Below, piece by piece: positions 46,701 to 57,158 of a stretch of 64,000 nt of DNA (its first letter is position 1; every line of letters begins with the position of its first letter). The position numbers were made by a program, and so were the translations under genes. Source of the stretch: Penicillium oxalicum (Eukaryota > Ascomycota > Eurotiomycetes > Eurotiales > Aspergillaceae). Under the pieces are notes generated by a model. It made no database searches. It saw only the letters and a list, made by a program, of their open reading frames with translations, and was not told the DNA's origin. The stretch is taken from the NCBI RefSeq assembly GCF_001723175.1, contig NC_064650.1, positions 4,960,001 through 5,024,000 of the forward strand, read 5' to 3'.

Positions 46701-46809
46701 ACCAGACCTTGCTTATGTGGCTCTGAATGCGGATCTACTCCAGCGATTCATACATAATTGGGTCGATCACGGCGAGTTCACCTTTCAGCAGCATTCTGCT
46801 AATATCTGA
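43720..46809 (+). CDS. NRPS-like enzyme, A-T-R architecture (carboxylate reductase type)
   Basis: Single-module enzyme that activates a carboxylic or amino acid as adenylate, loads it on a carrier domain and reduces it off as aldehyde or alcohol. One exon, 1029 aa, with no condensation domain. Adenylation domain about 1-500: A3 FTSGSTGRPKP, Asp195 in NPGFDLALLE (the conserved amino-acid-binding aspartate), A5 NGYGPAE, A7 YRTGDL, A8 GRADNQVKISGYRVEL, A10 NGKVDRKAL with Lys496. Carrier domain about 540-605: DQGLSSLQ, phosphopantetheine Ser570. Reductase about 645-1010: GATGFLG NAD(P) loop and YVSSIDVW. The catalytic YxxxK is YSASQ (817-821), with Gln for Lys. Asp195 suggests an alpha-amino acid substrate. 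No oxidase, transporter or regulator gene is adjacent, so it is a stand-alone enzyme here. Similar to A-T-R enzymes such as the Aspergillus Lna/Lnb type. Confidence 0.92.
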   Translation: MESQLVERANQAPDATAVIDNGRAVTYRELILRADILADILEKSLVKPEEPIGILVESGLHQIIAQIAIIRGGGTCVLIDPSMPMQRLRGMLDDLAIKHAITDDAFSSRLPDLKAIPIAQASNSKIEAVENAEISVRAGCPESYRSHIVFTSGSTGRPKPIQILSGSILHAVTHIPCGKLNPSDRASCLLNPGFDLALLEIWKPLLEGATVVKVPDLVRTDPFALRNFVEEQNIAFMIVPTALFEAISLNTPEAFRGTYHVIVGGDAVSNHAMQRVLDHSQPKNLWNGYGPAEATILVTLGKVDKEEAQQPRISIGRTFGDTKICLLDDDLNCVSAPGETGEICIAGPQVSPGYLDRNEENEKSFITLDAERLGAPFDAPTRLYRTGDLAQWRDQVGGVLDFIGRADNQVKISGYRVELGDVACAFESHPEVYLCEALYRREKEAEILEAYIVPVDWENQIDSAILLEWAKQKLPSYMVPRRVYKKQSFPLSENGKVDRKALLPDDDGDDMKTNEKETAGQKASLSDEPSHGLGSDERDMDEWLYKVIHEMLSVEEVDPSKSLFDQGLSSLQAARLIGRIRVEYGKRVTLREIYKNPTVKQLVAFLNDSDGEGKPEVSELEQWARDAKDLGYPSPLPDWQAPSEGRVFLTGATGFLGAHILQQLLSMETVKQVACLARSQAGLSASARIQQTLEKYDLWDGRLELTHKIMVLEGDLRDSKLGLGEEQYTWLTEWASVIFHVGAKVNWCDPYEAHYESNVVGMRNILQAATMGSRKALHYVSSIDVWSVSGFINNIDRVYEDEPLMPHLNALPYDTGYSASQFVAEELLQRARARGLPAAIYRPGFIVGHSQIGRSNANDYFSRLIMGCIQSGYFPDLDSQYLEYVTVDYVTSAILLIASNMDHLGRSYHIVPPDRSESVSYSEIHHMLQDLGYSVKKVDYATWVEKVRDSPGNPLEAMMPLLEEPVYEGLTRLQTSKNTPIYDPSNTAAVLKTRPDLAYVALNADLLQRFIHNWVDHGEFTFQQHSANI

Positions 46810-47052
46810 GTACCAAATTAAGCGAAGAGTCCAATCAATTACTCGCGGCGGGTCGGCTATTTGAACTCGACGGGCCAGCTCGCCGCATGCAGATTGGTAT
46901 GGATGAAATGGACACGAAAAATGAATCTCCAATATATGACATGATTACATATCAAGGGCTCAAGAAACGTCACACACGTATTACAGGGGGGTTGTAGTGT
47001 AAAAGTAAATGAAGAGGTGGACTTCGGACTAGAACAAACAGATGTAGAGACT
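46810..47052. other. Short convergent gap
   Basis: 243 bp between two stop codons; only 3' flanks. Confidence 0.5.
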
Positions 47053-49098
47053 CTATGGTGGCGGACGAGGACCGATGATCTGACGCCTGGCGCCACCGAT
47101 TCCTAACCCTGTACCACCACGGTTCTGGTTATCTCCACCCATATAGCCATACTGATGAACATCCCAGCTCTGACCCGGCCCGGATCCCATGGAGGGATCT
47201 CGTGCGGCTGCTTGGGTTTGTTTCTGATTCTCTTCCCATTCGCGCTGGCGCTCCCGCTCCCGCTCCATCTCCCGTTCCAAGAGTGACTTGGACGCCCAGC
47301 CCCCGGCGCGAGTCTTCTGCTGAGATTCCAAGCGGCGTTTGTTCTCTGCGTCGACTTCAGAGGTTGTGCTATAATCCTGTGGCCGGTGCGTCGCGGGTGC
47401 AGCGGCTTGGGGGGCCGGGTTCGACGAGAGGAATCGGTCAACCCGATTGTCGTGGGCACGATTGGCCGCATACGACGCCGGGTCCGGCAAAGGACGGGGA
47501 GTCGTGGGAAGATCTCGAGGAGGCGTTGCAGGCTTGGAAGAAGCAGTAGGGTCGGGTAAGGGACGGGGTTTGGATGGCGCCTGCGCTTCTCCTCGACGAT
47601 CTGAACTTTCGGTTGTACTTGAGAGATCCTGGCTCTTCTGCCATTCTCCACGGAGCATGCGTCGTTCTTGCTCCAACGAGGACAGGGTATAGGACGGCTT
47701 GGGCGGGACGGGGACTGGCCGTTGTCGAGCTTGAGCGGGCTGTTGTGTCTCAGCCTTGTTGGGAGATTGCGAGCCCTGTCGCCCACTCTGGTACTGCTGC
47801 TCTCGCTCTTTGGCCAGTGCCAGCTCGCGCTCGAGCTCCTTGATGCGTCGACTCTCAGGAGTCTCCTCGGGGCTTGCAGCCCCACTGCGTGTGCTGTCTC
47901 CGTGAGATTGGCTGGTCTGGTATTGGCTCAGGAATTGGCCATTCAGGCGAGCATCATTGGCGCTGCGTCGGCGTTGCCGCTCCTGCTCGAGACGCTCCTC
48001 CGCCGCTCTCTCTTCGGCCAGACGGCGCTGCTCCTCCTCTTCCCATTGCCGTTGCTCCTCGTCCCATCGCCTCTTCTCCTTTTCCATCTCCTGACGTTCC
48101 TTTTCTCTCAGCCGCGCCGTTTCCGCCTCCCAGCGGCGTGCCTCTTCTGCGCGAGCCCGGGCCTCTTCCTCCTCTTGTTCTCGTTGGCGTCGGCGATCCG
48201 CCTCCTCTCTTTCAGCCTGCTCCAGGCGCATCCTCTCTTCTTCCTCCTTTCTGCGCTTCTCCTTCTCAGCCAGGCTTGGTACAGCCGGCGCTGGAGTTGT
48301 GATTTGTCGTCGCGCACCAAAGGCAACACCCTGATTGCCTTGACTCGCCCCGCCCATGTACCCGTATTGATGAATGTTCCATGCGGGCGCAGTGGATTTT
48401 TCATCATCCCGCTTACTCCAGGAGCTGAGAGAGGTTCCTCCTCGTGAGGGGCTTGCTGTGTAAGGATTCCCATCACTGGCATTACTTGATGCGCGACCAT
48501 TGCGAGTGTAGGCGCTGGAAGACGATGCGCCAGTAGCGTTGGGGCTGATTAGGCCACGTTTGCTCTGTGGCCCAACGGTCCGGGGGAATTTGTGAGGGGC
48601 GAGGGCATTTGCGCGACGGCTAAAGGCTGCTAGGCACTGGAGCACTTGAGCGGGATCTTTAGATTCGTAGAGATCGACGGTGAGGAAGACGTCGTGTGGG
48701 GGGAGACTCAAGGGAGCCATCTGGCATGCTCGCAGGAAATGAGAGATATTCTCCATCTGCACAAAGGGCATAGAGGATGACTTGTACTTCACACCGGGCG
48801 AGACGGCCATATTGACGAGCCTAATCAATTCGAAAGGGGGAGGAACGCGTTAGTCAAGATCGTAACTACTTCGGTCCGTCGCAATCATCCGACATCAGAC
48901 CGGGATGCCGGAGACATTTGCATGGACTCACTTGCAGAGAGCTACACCATCTTTCAAGGTATCGAGCAAATCACCCGACGGCAGCCTCTCCTGGAGCACT
49001 TCTTCAATCCAGTCGCGGACCTCGGCGGCTGCCTGCGGCGTATAGCGCGACAGTCGCAAATTGCGCAGGTCCTTGTCAAGAGAAGTGACAGAGGCCAT
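47053..49098 (-). CDS. Calponin-homology protein with two calponin-like repeats and a coiled coil (Scp1/transgelin-related)
   Basis: Probable actin-binding protein. Exons 49098-48932 and 48820-47053 give 644 aa. The junction rebuilds LKDGVALCKLVNMAVSPGV, the core of a single CH domain (about 18-130; MENISHFLRACQMAPL and DLYESKDPAQVLQCL follow). A first calponin-type repeat, WNIHQYGYMGGASQ...GARRQI, lies at 203-230. Then comes a very charged Glu/Arg coiled coil (238-340), a Pro/Gln-rich linker, and a second repeat, WDVHQYGYMGG...GGARRQI, at the extreme C-terminus (608-638). Yeast Scp1 and animal transgelin are much shorter (CH plus one repeat), so this is an expanded form with the repeats at both ends of a coiled-coil rod. 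Actin bundling is inferred from the domains. Confidence 0.88.
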
Positions 49099-50240
49099 TG
49101 TGAGATCTGCACCGGCGATATCTGGCGAGCACAGGAAGTTTCTAAATTTCAGAGACCTGTCAAGTGGTGAATGTCGGCGAAAACGTCCCGAGGCGCAGAT
49201 TGCTGGACTGTGCCTAATCGGTCGAAGTGGGGAGATCGGAGGCTGGGTATCACTAGTGGGGGGAAGAGCCAAATTTCGGAGATTTGGAAAAAGGAGTGAG
49301 GCTAACAGTGAGAAGGAGGAAAACACTGCCTATCCAGTCGGCAATCAATGGCCGCAATCACTAAAGTGAGAGTTGGTCAAGTTGCCTTTGAAGAAGAGAA
49401 GTCGAAACAATCAAGGGGAGGAAGTCAGGACGGGACGGACATTCCATTCCGTTCGTTGCGGCGGTGCCGATGACGTCCGTTTGGGGCCGCGCAGCTCGTC
49501 CACGCCTGGTTGGGCTCTGCTCTGGCTTATGCATGTCTTATCACTGACGGTCATAGAATCTGTCAGAAGAAGTTTATGGTGAGGTAGAAATGCAATAGAG
49601 ATGGCTGATTGACCGACCTTCAACCAGTTCTCCACAGTCGCTCTTCTGGAGTGCCGTCGTTCGTCGGAAGTTTCAGCAATAAAGTGGATCGCAATGCACT
49701 TCATCTACAGACAACATCCCTACCACGTCTCCATCGTCGTGCATCACGGCGGTATGCAGCCAGAGCCGAGCAAGCTAGGGCTTTTTAAAGGGATCATTCG
49801 TCCGCATAATTTCTCTGAATCTGGCAATACATGGGCTGGGAGGCCTATCCTGAGATTCTGTTCTGGCTCCCAAGTCTGTATGGGAGGGAAGAATCGTCTC
49901 ATGCCAGAAAAGTCATGATGAGATGCAAAGAGCCTGGAAGGAGAGGGTCCATGACAGCTGCTGTCCAGATGACACTTGACTTGTGGACGATCAGACAACG
50001 CCTGGCGGTTTCGTGCCCAGAGAGCTTGGTTTAAACCCCCCCCCCCCCCCCCCTTTTGGAATTACTGATGGAGGTACAATGCCCGTCAACGAAAAATGAC
50101 TGACGGACTCAAGATGGACACCAACGACGAATCATATGCACATATCATAGTATCGTAATTATCCTATTGTATTCTCTGATGAAGAAACATTCAAAGCTCA
50201 TGTTCAAACTCGTTGCTCTCGTGGGTCTCGTAATTGTCAA
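49099..50240. other. Intergenic: CH-protein upstream, 3' flank of next gene
   Basis: 1.1 kb. Includes the CH-gene promoter side and the 18-nt C run at 50036-50053. No gene seen. Confidence 0.45.
50036..50053. repeat. Poly-C tract, 18 nt
   Basis: Uninterrupted C run on the plus strand, about 190 bp past the stop-codon side of the gene at 50241-52080. Confidence 0.9.
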
Positions 50241-52080
50241 CTAATGCTCTGGGAGGAGACCGACTAAAAAATTGAGCCTCTCGCCACTCTCCAGCAGGCA
50301 GGACCAGTCGAGCACATCCTTGTTCTTCCGACCGTGACCTCGATGCGATTCCTCTTGGGTCCGCTGCGCTCGACGGTCGATCCCCGTTTGGACCGCTTTC
50401 TTAAGGGAGGGCGATTGCTTGATGAAGCCGCGGCTGGCCAGTAACGTGACCAGGGCTTCGAGAAGAATGGAGAATTTGGCATTGTCAAGGGCACTCGCTG
50501 CAGCTGCGGCAAAGGGCAGAAAACATTCTTCCAGCTTCTGATCCGTCAGCCGGTCTACGTGCGACGCACGTGCGGCACTTTCGATCATGCTGTGGACGAG
50601 ATATTCACAAAGGGTGCTTTGCGCCTCGTCATCAAGCTCTGGGAGCACAAGTGGGCTGACGAAAGCTTGGAAAACAAGGAGTGGCTGGCGACGGATGTTT
50701 TCAGCAAAGTGTTGGTAAAGCTCGTCGAGCCCGACAAAATCCTTGCCCAGGCGATCGGAGACTCTTGACAGAATACCGAGCAATTTTTTGCGCAAGCCCA
50801 GAGAGCCGAGACCACCTAATTGGGAGACACCGCCGACAGAATGATGTTGTTGACCGGCCGGAGACCTTTCTGGTTCGGGAATTTCTGAAGCTGTCTTAAC
50901 CGATGCCAATCGCGTTCCTCGCCTGGTGCGTTTCGATCGTCGCACCTGAGATTCATCATCCAGCGGTGATGAGGCGCGCGGGGGAGATGCACCGGTGCCA
51001 GACATGGGTTCGTCATCGGAGTCGTCCGGCATATAATCGCCGTAGAGGTCTTGATCAATATCGACCTCGCGCTCACGCTTATTTGATTTGCCAGTATCAT
51101 CTTGTAACCTGGCCGAGACAAGCTCTTTGCTAAAGACTTGTCGGAACTCATTTATCGAAGCGGTGCTCCCGTCGGCAAAAATAGCCCGCATAATTCGGCG
51201 TGCGCGTCCGTTTCGCGTGCCAACGGATATGTACTGGAATATCAAACTCTGTCGGAAGATGTCCAGGCCATCCGGCTTCTGCGGCGCGCCTCGCCCACTC
51301 CTTCGGACAGCCTCGTCCAGGCCTGAGGTCTCGACTTCTCGCTCTGGCTGATTCTGCGACTCTTCGTACGCCTTTTCGCGCTGACACCAGTCGTCTTCAA
51401 TGACTTCGCACATGTAGCGCATCCATATCTGCCAACTTTCCCATCGTTCGGGATGGAGCACTGAGCAATTGAACGCCCAGCCGACTACATGCCAGAAGTC
51501 CTCCGCCCGAGACCACACAGCTTCGGTGGTCCCTAGCGGCAGATTCAATGGTCTCTTTTCAGAATGGCTGAGCTCACTTCCGTTTTTCTCTCCATGCTCT
51601 TCATGATATCGGCGGCCCGAGCGGGAGAGATTGGAATGGGTGAAGCTGAACGCAACATCATATTTTGCCTTCAGGGGATTGATCTGAGCGCTGTAAAGCC
51701 GCAGCAACCGCAGCGCAACGTCCGGCGCCTCTTTCTCCTCGTTCAACTTGGCGCGTGTTGTTGTGGAAGGGTGAACAAGAAGCGTGGCCGCCAGACCAAG
51801 ATGTTGAGGAAGAGGCACAATCACTGCACTGGATGCAAAAGTGCCCGAGGCGAGGGTATTGAAGAGAAGGTCTAAAGCTCGTGTATCTGCGAAGCGCGTC
51901 AGTTGATGGGGAAATTGGGTTTCTTGTACGGCGAAGTCACACGATGGGGCGGTACGAACAGAGTTTCTCCTCGAAAAAGATCCCAGCATGTTGCGCGAGT
52001 TCAAAGGGTAACGGCCTCGGCGTCCGATGCGGGAAATCGCCCGGAGGAGCCATCACCTCGTGAAGTTGAGACGACATCAT
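50241..52080 (-). CDS. Conserved fungal protein with basic nuclear-type region, function unknown
   Basis: I do not recognise the family. Two exons (52080-51960 and 51886-50241) give 588 aa. The N-terminus begins MMSSQLHEVMAPPGDFPHRT and runs into FELAQHAGIFFEEKL. The intron uses a less common GTTCGT donor and joins to YTRALDLLFNTLASG. A frame through the intron exists but starts inside it. Residues about 20-250 are helical and look folded (GTTEAVWSRAEDFWHVVGWA, WESWQIWMRYMCEVIEDDWC). Then comes an acidic/basic disordered segment with a possible nuclear signal (RRSKRTRRGTRLASVK). The C-terminal third is again helical (LRKKLLGILSRVSDRLGKDF). Nuclear location is inferred from the basic cluster only. 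The exon 1 join is less certain than the rest. Confidence 0.72.
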
Positions 52081-53080
52081 GTCGACCCGATCGCGTCCCT
52101 TTTCGGCGCGCGCGGGGGCCGTGTTATCGATAAGGAATAATCTTATTTTGCGGCGTCTGCCGATGCCGCTTGAATAACACAGCCGAGGGTGGCTACTTAG
52201 CCATGATATGCTAACAGACAGAATCAAGGGAAGAGCTGGAATTACTCAAGTGAACAGCACTAAATGTGGGTCTCTAGTGGATGTATTAAAGTCATCCTTT
52301 GATCAAGAGCTAGTCGGGAGAAGGGGCGTTTGCGCTGTCGGCACGGTTCAGGGCTGCATGTACTTGGAACTCCCCGGGGGGTTCTTTGTTGTTCGAGCAG
52401 CACTCCATCTGACCAAGTCCGCATTAGCTCTGCTGAGGGCCATTTTACTTTGGAAAAGATACCACTACATTCATCCAACGCCCGATTGGCATCTCCAGCC
52501 TGGAGATCCTAAGGTAATGACAGTGAGTCTCAGTGTGGGACGGCCCAGGATGAACTTGAATTTCAGTCAATTGATGAGCCAGAATGGCTTGCATTAGAAG
52601 GTGGAGCAATTTGCAACCCAGATAAGTGTGTTCTGACACCACAGCGGAGATATTTGCAACCCAGAGTCTCTCCCGATTTACATAGACACAAAGCAGAGAG
52701 TACCGAAGCAAGTCAGGTATAAGATATGCAAGGCTTTGAAGGCTAATGGCAAAAGAGAAAAAAAAGTCTTCAACAATTCAATCTGCAGACCCGCATAGCA
52801 TCCAGTGAGGAATAGGCTCCGTGTGGCTTCCGCGGCTCTTGGTCCCGTTAGAAAGAGCTGCAACAAAGCAACTTGCATCAGCAGGCTTGAGACTGATATA
52901 AAGTGGAGAAAAGAGCCATCCAGAACTCTAGGAAGTGTCGGCAAGACCGGAGGAGTTTGGCCGCTTCAGGGAGGAGACGACGACGTGGGTACGTGGAGCA
53001 AGCTCAAGGCCGGAGCACAGCTACTGATGGAAAAGAGAACGCAATGGATGATAATTCAACGAGAGAGAGCGGAGCCAGGA
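52081..53080. other. Intergenic: promoter side of 50.2-52.1-kb gene, orm 3' flank
   Basis: 1.0 kb with no gene or repeat that I can support. Confidence 0.45.
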
Positions 53081-53878
53081 CTATGAGTCGTCGGGTATGT
53101 CGGAGAAAAGACCTATCCGCAGCCGATGCGACTATGAGAGGAGTGTTAGTGGTCGATGCTTTCACACATGAAAAGTGAAGACTGTCGGGTACATACAAAG
53201 GGCAACTTGGGAATGACAACCGCAAGGGTTGCCAGACAGTTGATTGTGAAATAGGTAAGGTCATAGTGGGTATAATGGGTGCTGAGGAGGAAGAGCACAA
53301 TCGGCACGCAGAGCAGGAACTTCTTGGCCGGCGTGTACTGATCTCCATTGTCGATTTGTTCCCACATGTTGAGATTGTCGTAGGCGCCCGCATTGAATTC
53401 GAACGGAATACCCCTCACCCAGTGGAACATAAGGAAGGAGCCGAACATGTAGCTGATGTTGGTGAGAGTCCAGGAAGTCTCCTGCGAGACTCCCGGAATG
53501 ATGTCGAAGAGGATTTTGAGTGCGGCGATCAGCACAAAATGGATCGTCCAGGCACCTAGATATGCGACAACAGGGAACGGTCAGCCTAGTTCGTGCGTTC
53601 ACATCCGAGAGATGACCTGTCGACCCTTCCACAAGAAAGCATTGATTCCACCGTGTCCGCAACAGCTCAAGCGGCACAACTGGCTCAAATTCCAACATCG
53701 GCCTTGACAGCTAGAACTTACCCTTGGCATTGACCCAGTTGGCGTTCAAGTTGGGAAGCGCAGCCTGGTCGCTGATCTGTTCCATCGACTCGGGCGGTTC
53801 CTGATAAATGATGCTGCTGGACCGCCGGCGGCGGCCCTGCTTTTGCGTGTTGGGAGAAAGGCGCTGCGCTCCGTCCAT
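53081..53878 (-). CDS. orm1: ORMDL-family sphingolipid regulator (Orm1/2)
   Basis: ER membrane protein that inhibits serine palmitoyltransferase and so sets sphingolipid synthesis. Exons 53878-53722, 53555-53197 and 53131-53081 give 188 aa. The first join yields NLNANWVNAKGAWTIHFVLI, the ORMDL signature. The core has DIIPGVSQETSWTLTNISYM, FLMFHWVRGIPFE and WEQIDNGDQYTPAKKFL. The last exon is only 51 nt and encodes SHRLRIGLFSDIPDDS; reading through the intron instead gives an unrelated tail. Four hydrophobic segments fit the known topology. The N-terminal RRRRSSSI (residues 16-23) fits the RxRxxS sites by which Ypk1 kinases relieve Orm inhibition in yeast; regulation here is inferred. Confidence 0.96.
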
Positions 53879-55112
53879 CTCGGGGGAAAAAGAGATGGCT
53901 CGGGGAGCGAGCGTAGACGATCTGGAAGTCGTGGACGCCAGCGTGAAGAATTTAACGGAGGCTGAAAAGCAGCTGAAAATGAAGCTCAAATGAATATGAG
54001 AGAGGTGTGGTGGAGGGGAGGAAAAAGGAGCGTGGGGATTAAGGTGGCACGGCACACACGGCCCAGAACTCCAGAATCGCGAGTCGGGCGGATCGGCCTT
54101 CGGAGGACGTTGAGGGGGAATTCGTGTACCAGGCAGCACCGAACTTGAGCTTCCAGCGTTCCAAGAGCTCTGTTTAATCAACTTGACAGCAACCAAATTC
54201 TCGTTGATGGTGCAAGCAGTATCTCTTCTTGATTTTGTTGGAAAACTGGGGGGTGATGAGTCTGTAGAGGCAGAATCCAAAAAGGTAAACCAGCTAGAAG
54301 GGGAAAAGGTCTGGACTGAGTCAGGATGCAACAGACATGGCACGTGTACACTTTGTCAGGGTTCTGCAGCTGTCGCTATTATTACGCTGATTGACCTCTT
54401 ATAGTGCTACAGTGTCACTATTTCTCAAATGGCTAGCCCTTCGGAGCTCGGCTGAAAAGAGTAGCTCAGGCTTCGCAGAAAGGGGTCAACTCGGCGGTTC
54501 TCGACTCCTTTTTGACAAGAGAAGAGGAGGCTAATCAATATTTTAGAGTGCGTCCTTTCACACTGTCTGGGCGTGGATGGTTTTTTTTTTTGTCCTTCAT
54601 TTTTCGGGGTGGATAAGACAAAAATAGCATAGCGCAGGGCACAGCATGAGACTTTTGGCGTATCATACGCCGGATGATTCTCATTCTACGTGGTGTTTGT
54701 TACTTTACTTCGCTCGATATCGTCTCGATCGCACAGACGATCCAGTCCACTGTTGGCGACTTTTTTCGTATTCTCAATGTATAGCCTCGAAGTCTCTTCA
54801 GGTCACAAGACGGTCAACGTTCACGACCCTGGTGAACGGTCAAGTGAGCCTTTCTGACAATTACAACGTAGCGCCGCGCCTTTTGTCGAAGAACACGATC
54901 TGCGAAGCCTTGAACCTGCCGAGATTGAGTTTGTCCAATTGCTGCCGGAGCCTGCAAAGTGCAAACCCACCGTCTTGCGTCTTGCATCGATGGCACTTTC
55001 CGCCACCCGTAAAAAACTTGAACTCTCGAAACGCGGTCATCCTCGGTCGTGTTCGCATCCCCACCCTTTCCGTGACACTCTTTCATTCACTGGTAGCTCA
55101 CTAGTAGCCGTC
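53879..55112. promoter_or_regulatory. Divergent upstream region, orm / Air-like gene
   Basis: 1.2 kb between two head-to-head start codons. Contains pyrimidine-rich tracts (54582-54591 T run) but no assigned site. tRNA-like words at 54461-54515 were examined and rejected. Confidence 0.45.
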
Positions 55113-56883
55113 ATGGCGGACTCTGGCGACGAAGCGGACTCGCGCACAGCTTCAGTGGGAGCGCAGCGCGCCCGCAAAAACCAACGACTCGCGCGAGCGC
55201 CATCCGCAGACGGTTCACGTCCCACGAAGAAGCGGCGCCGCACCCGATCCCGCACGTCTGGCGATTTGGATGATCTTGTCCCCAAAGGCGCATCATTCAC
55301 TGCACATTCCTTAGAGGTCGATCCAGATGAGACCTCCAGCTCTGGATCCGATTCAGACAGCGGTTCCGACACCTCAGACTCATCAAGCACCCACAATGAA
55401 TCAGCCTCGGTGAACCCCCACGTTGGCAGCACCGCGCCAGCAATCAGTTGGAATCAAGGGAGAAAGGCTGCAGTGCGAACCACCCTCGGAAAGCGCAAAG
55501 CGGATGCGCAGGAGTCATCGCAGTCTTCATCCCACCTCAACCCGAGCGCCCAGCCGCTGTCAGAAGGACAATCACAAGCCGATAGATCCAAGGCATCGAG
55601 CCCAGTGAAGGATCAATCCGCAAAGCAATTCAAGGCAGTCAATGGCACATACTGGCGCAGTAACAGTGCTTCGGTCACATCTGGCGAGGGGGAGGACGGG
55701 TCTGAAGAGGGCGAGGTGAACACTGGGAGCGACTCGGATGATTCAGAGCTGGACTCTGAGGCGGATGACTCCCTCATGCTCAATATTGGAACGAAAAGCG
55801 ACGGTGCAGATGAATCGCAGTCAGAGTTGCGGAACGGAAATGGGCACGCGGACCAGTCTCAAGCGGCATCCTCGTCAGCACAAACCGAATCCAAGGAAGC
55901 TGCATTCAAGCGGTTTTCCGATAAGTACCCGACGGCACCGGTGACATTGTTAGATTTGCACCAGGACGACATGGATCTCCAAGCGAAGCTCGTCTATTGG
56001 GATCGAGATGTCCATGCCATTGACCTACAGCTTCCTGTCGGTTGCCTCGAGTGTCTACGTCACGGACATATGGCTGAAGTCTGTCCCATGAAGGAGGTAT
56101 GTGTTTTCAAATGGAAGAAGAATTTGGATGCGATCCGGAGTCTGACAATCACCGCAGTGCGTTCATTGCGGAGCATGGAACATCCACCCCAGTACACAAT
56201 GTCCCACATGGCGGAGATGCCAGCGTTGTCGGGAACGGGGTCATCTCCAAGACGATTGTCCATCTCTCCTTAAAGGTTCCGCCGCCGAGGTACCTTGTGA
56301 CTATTGCGGCTCAACCCTCCACATGGAATCTGACTGTGAGCACACGTATTGTCAGCCCACGCGGGAAGCCGCATCCGAGCTCATCACTGTGTCGATCTCA
56401 TGCGCCCATTGCACCAGTGCTAGCCATCTCATTGGCGACTGCCCCCACCTTCCCGTCAGCCTCCAGCATAGAACGAGATGTTTCACGTTGAAGGATACCG
56501 ATCCAGCCAAAGTCACCAATCTCAATGCAACAGGGCCATCTCGGAAGACAGCTCCTCCTCCGCCAAGCTACTCGCGTGGTCGCGGTCGACGCGGAGGCGG
56601 CGGCCACCCTAATGGCGCTCGCACGCCGTCATCAAATAGTGAAGAAGATATGATGCCCCGCAAGGGTGCTCGAAAGGGTCCCCCTGCTCCTCCTTCCCGC
56701 GGCCGAGGTCGCGGCTCAATCAAGTTTGGGAATAGTACCGTTTTCGATCAGCCGCGGGGGAGACCACCTCCTCCTCCGCCTAGCCGACCTAAAGGTCCGC
56801 CTAATCGCGGTGGCAGCAACGGCGGAGGGGGCAATCGCGGTCGTGGTCGTGGTCGCGGAGGGCGAGCGCGAGGAGGACGATGA
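55113..56883 (+). CDS. Five-zinc-knuckle protein, Air1/Air2 (TRAMP complex)-like
   Basis: Air proteins bring RNA to the TRAMP poly(A) polymerase/helicase complex for nuclear exosome decay. Exons 55113-56096 and 56158-56883 give 569 aa. The N-terminal 260 residues are Ser/Asp/Glu-rich and disordered with a basic patch (KKRRRTRSRT). Then five CCHC knuckles: CLECLRHGHMAEVC (311-324), CVHCGAWNIHPSTQC (329-343), CQRCRERGHLQDDC (349-362), CDYCGSTLHMESDC (375-388) and CAHCTSASHLIGDC (410-423). The intron falls between knuckles 1 and 2; knuckles 2-4 are only seen after splicing. The C-terminus is RGG/PPP-rich. Five tandem knuckles is the Air1/Air2 count, while ZCCHC7 is the animal counterpart. Five knuckles and the context support the call, but the orthology is not proven. 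Confidence 0.83.
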
Positions 56884-57158
56884 AGGAATTCCAAAAACGC
56901 ATCCTGCCCAATCATCATATCATGAATAACGCTGTACCTGTGCACATCCCTACGTTTCTGGGGTTTGGAAGCGAGATCAAACTTGTAGCATTATTCTGCA
57001 GTTTAAATATGGCATAAATGTACAGGGCCCTGCTTGATGAATGTGTGAATCCGTGATGATGCCTTTTCATTCCCCCAATTCGGCATGGTCGCAGTCTTCG
57101 GCGGGCGGTTGTCTCCCAATGCCATTCTTCCCGCTGCATCCGACGCCGTGGAGCAACT
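56884..57158. other. Short convergent gap
   Basis: 275 bp between two stop codons; 3' flanks only. Confidence 0.5.

Noticed and set aside
43720..46809. Secondary-metabolite gene cluster around the NRPS-like gene
   Set aside because: Flanking genes (NDUFAF2, calponin-homology protein) are housekeeping; no tailoring enzyme, transporter or pathway regulator is adjacent.
54461..54515. tRNA-like words (TAGCTCAGG and GGTTCTCGACTCC)
   Set aside because: The second word has an extra base relative to the B box and no cloverleaf with a seven-base acceptor stem can be drawn.
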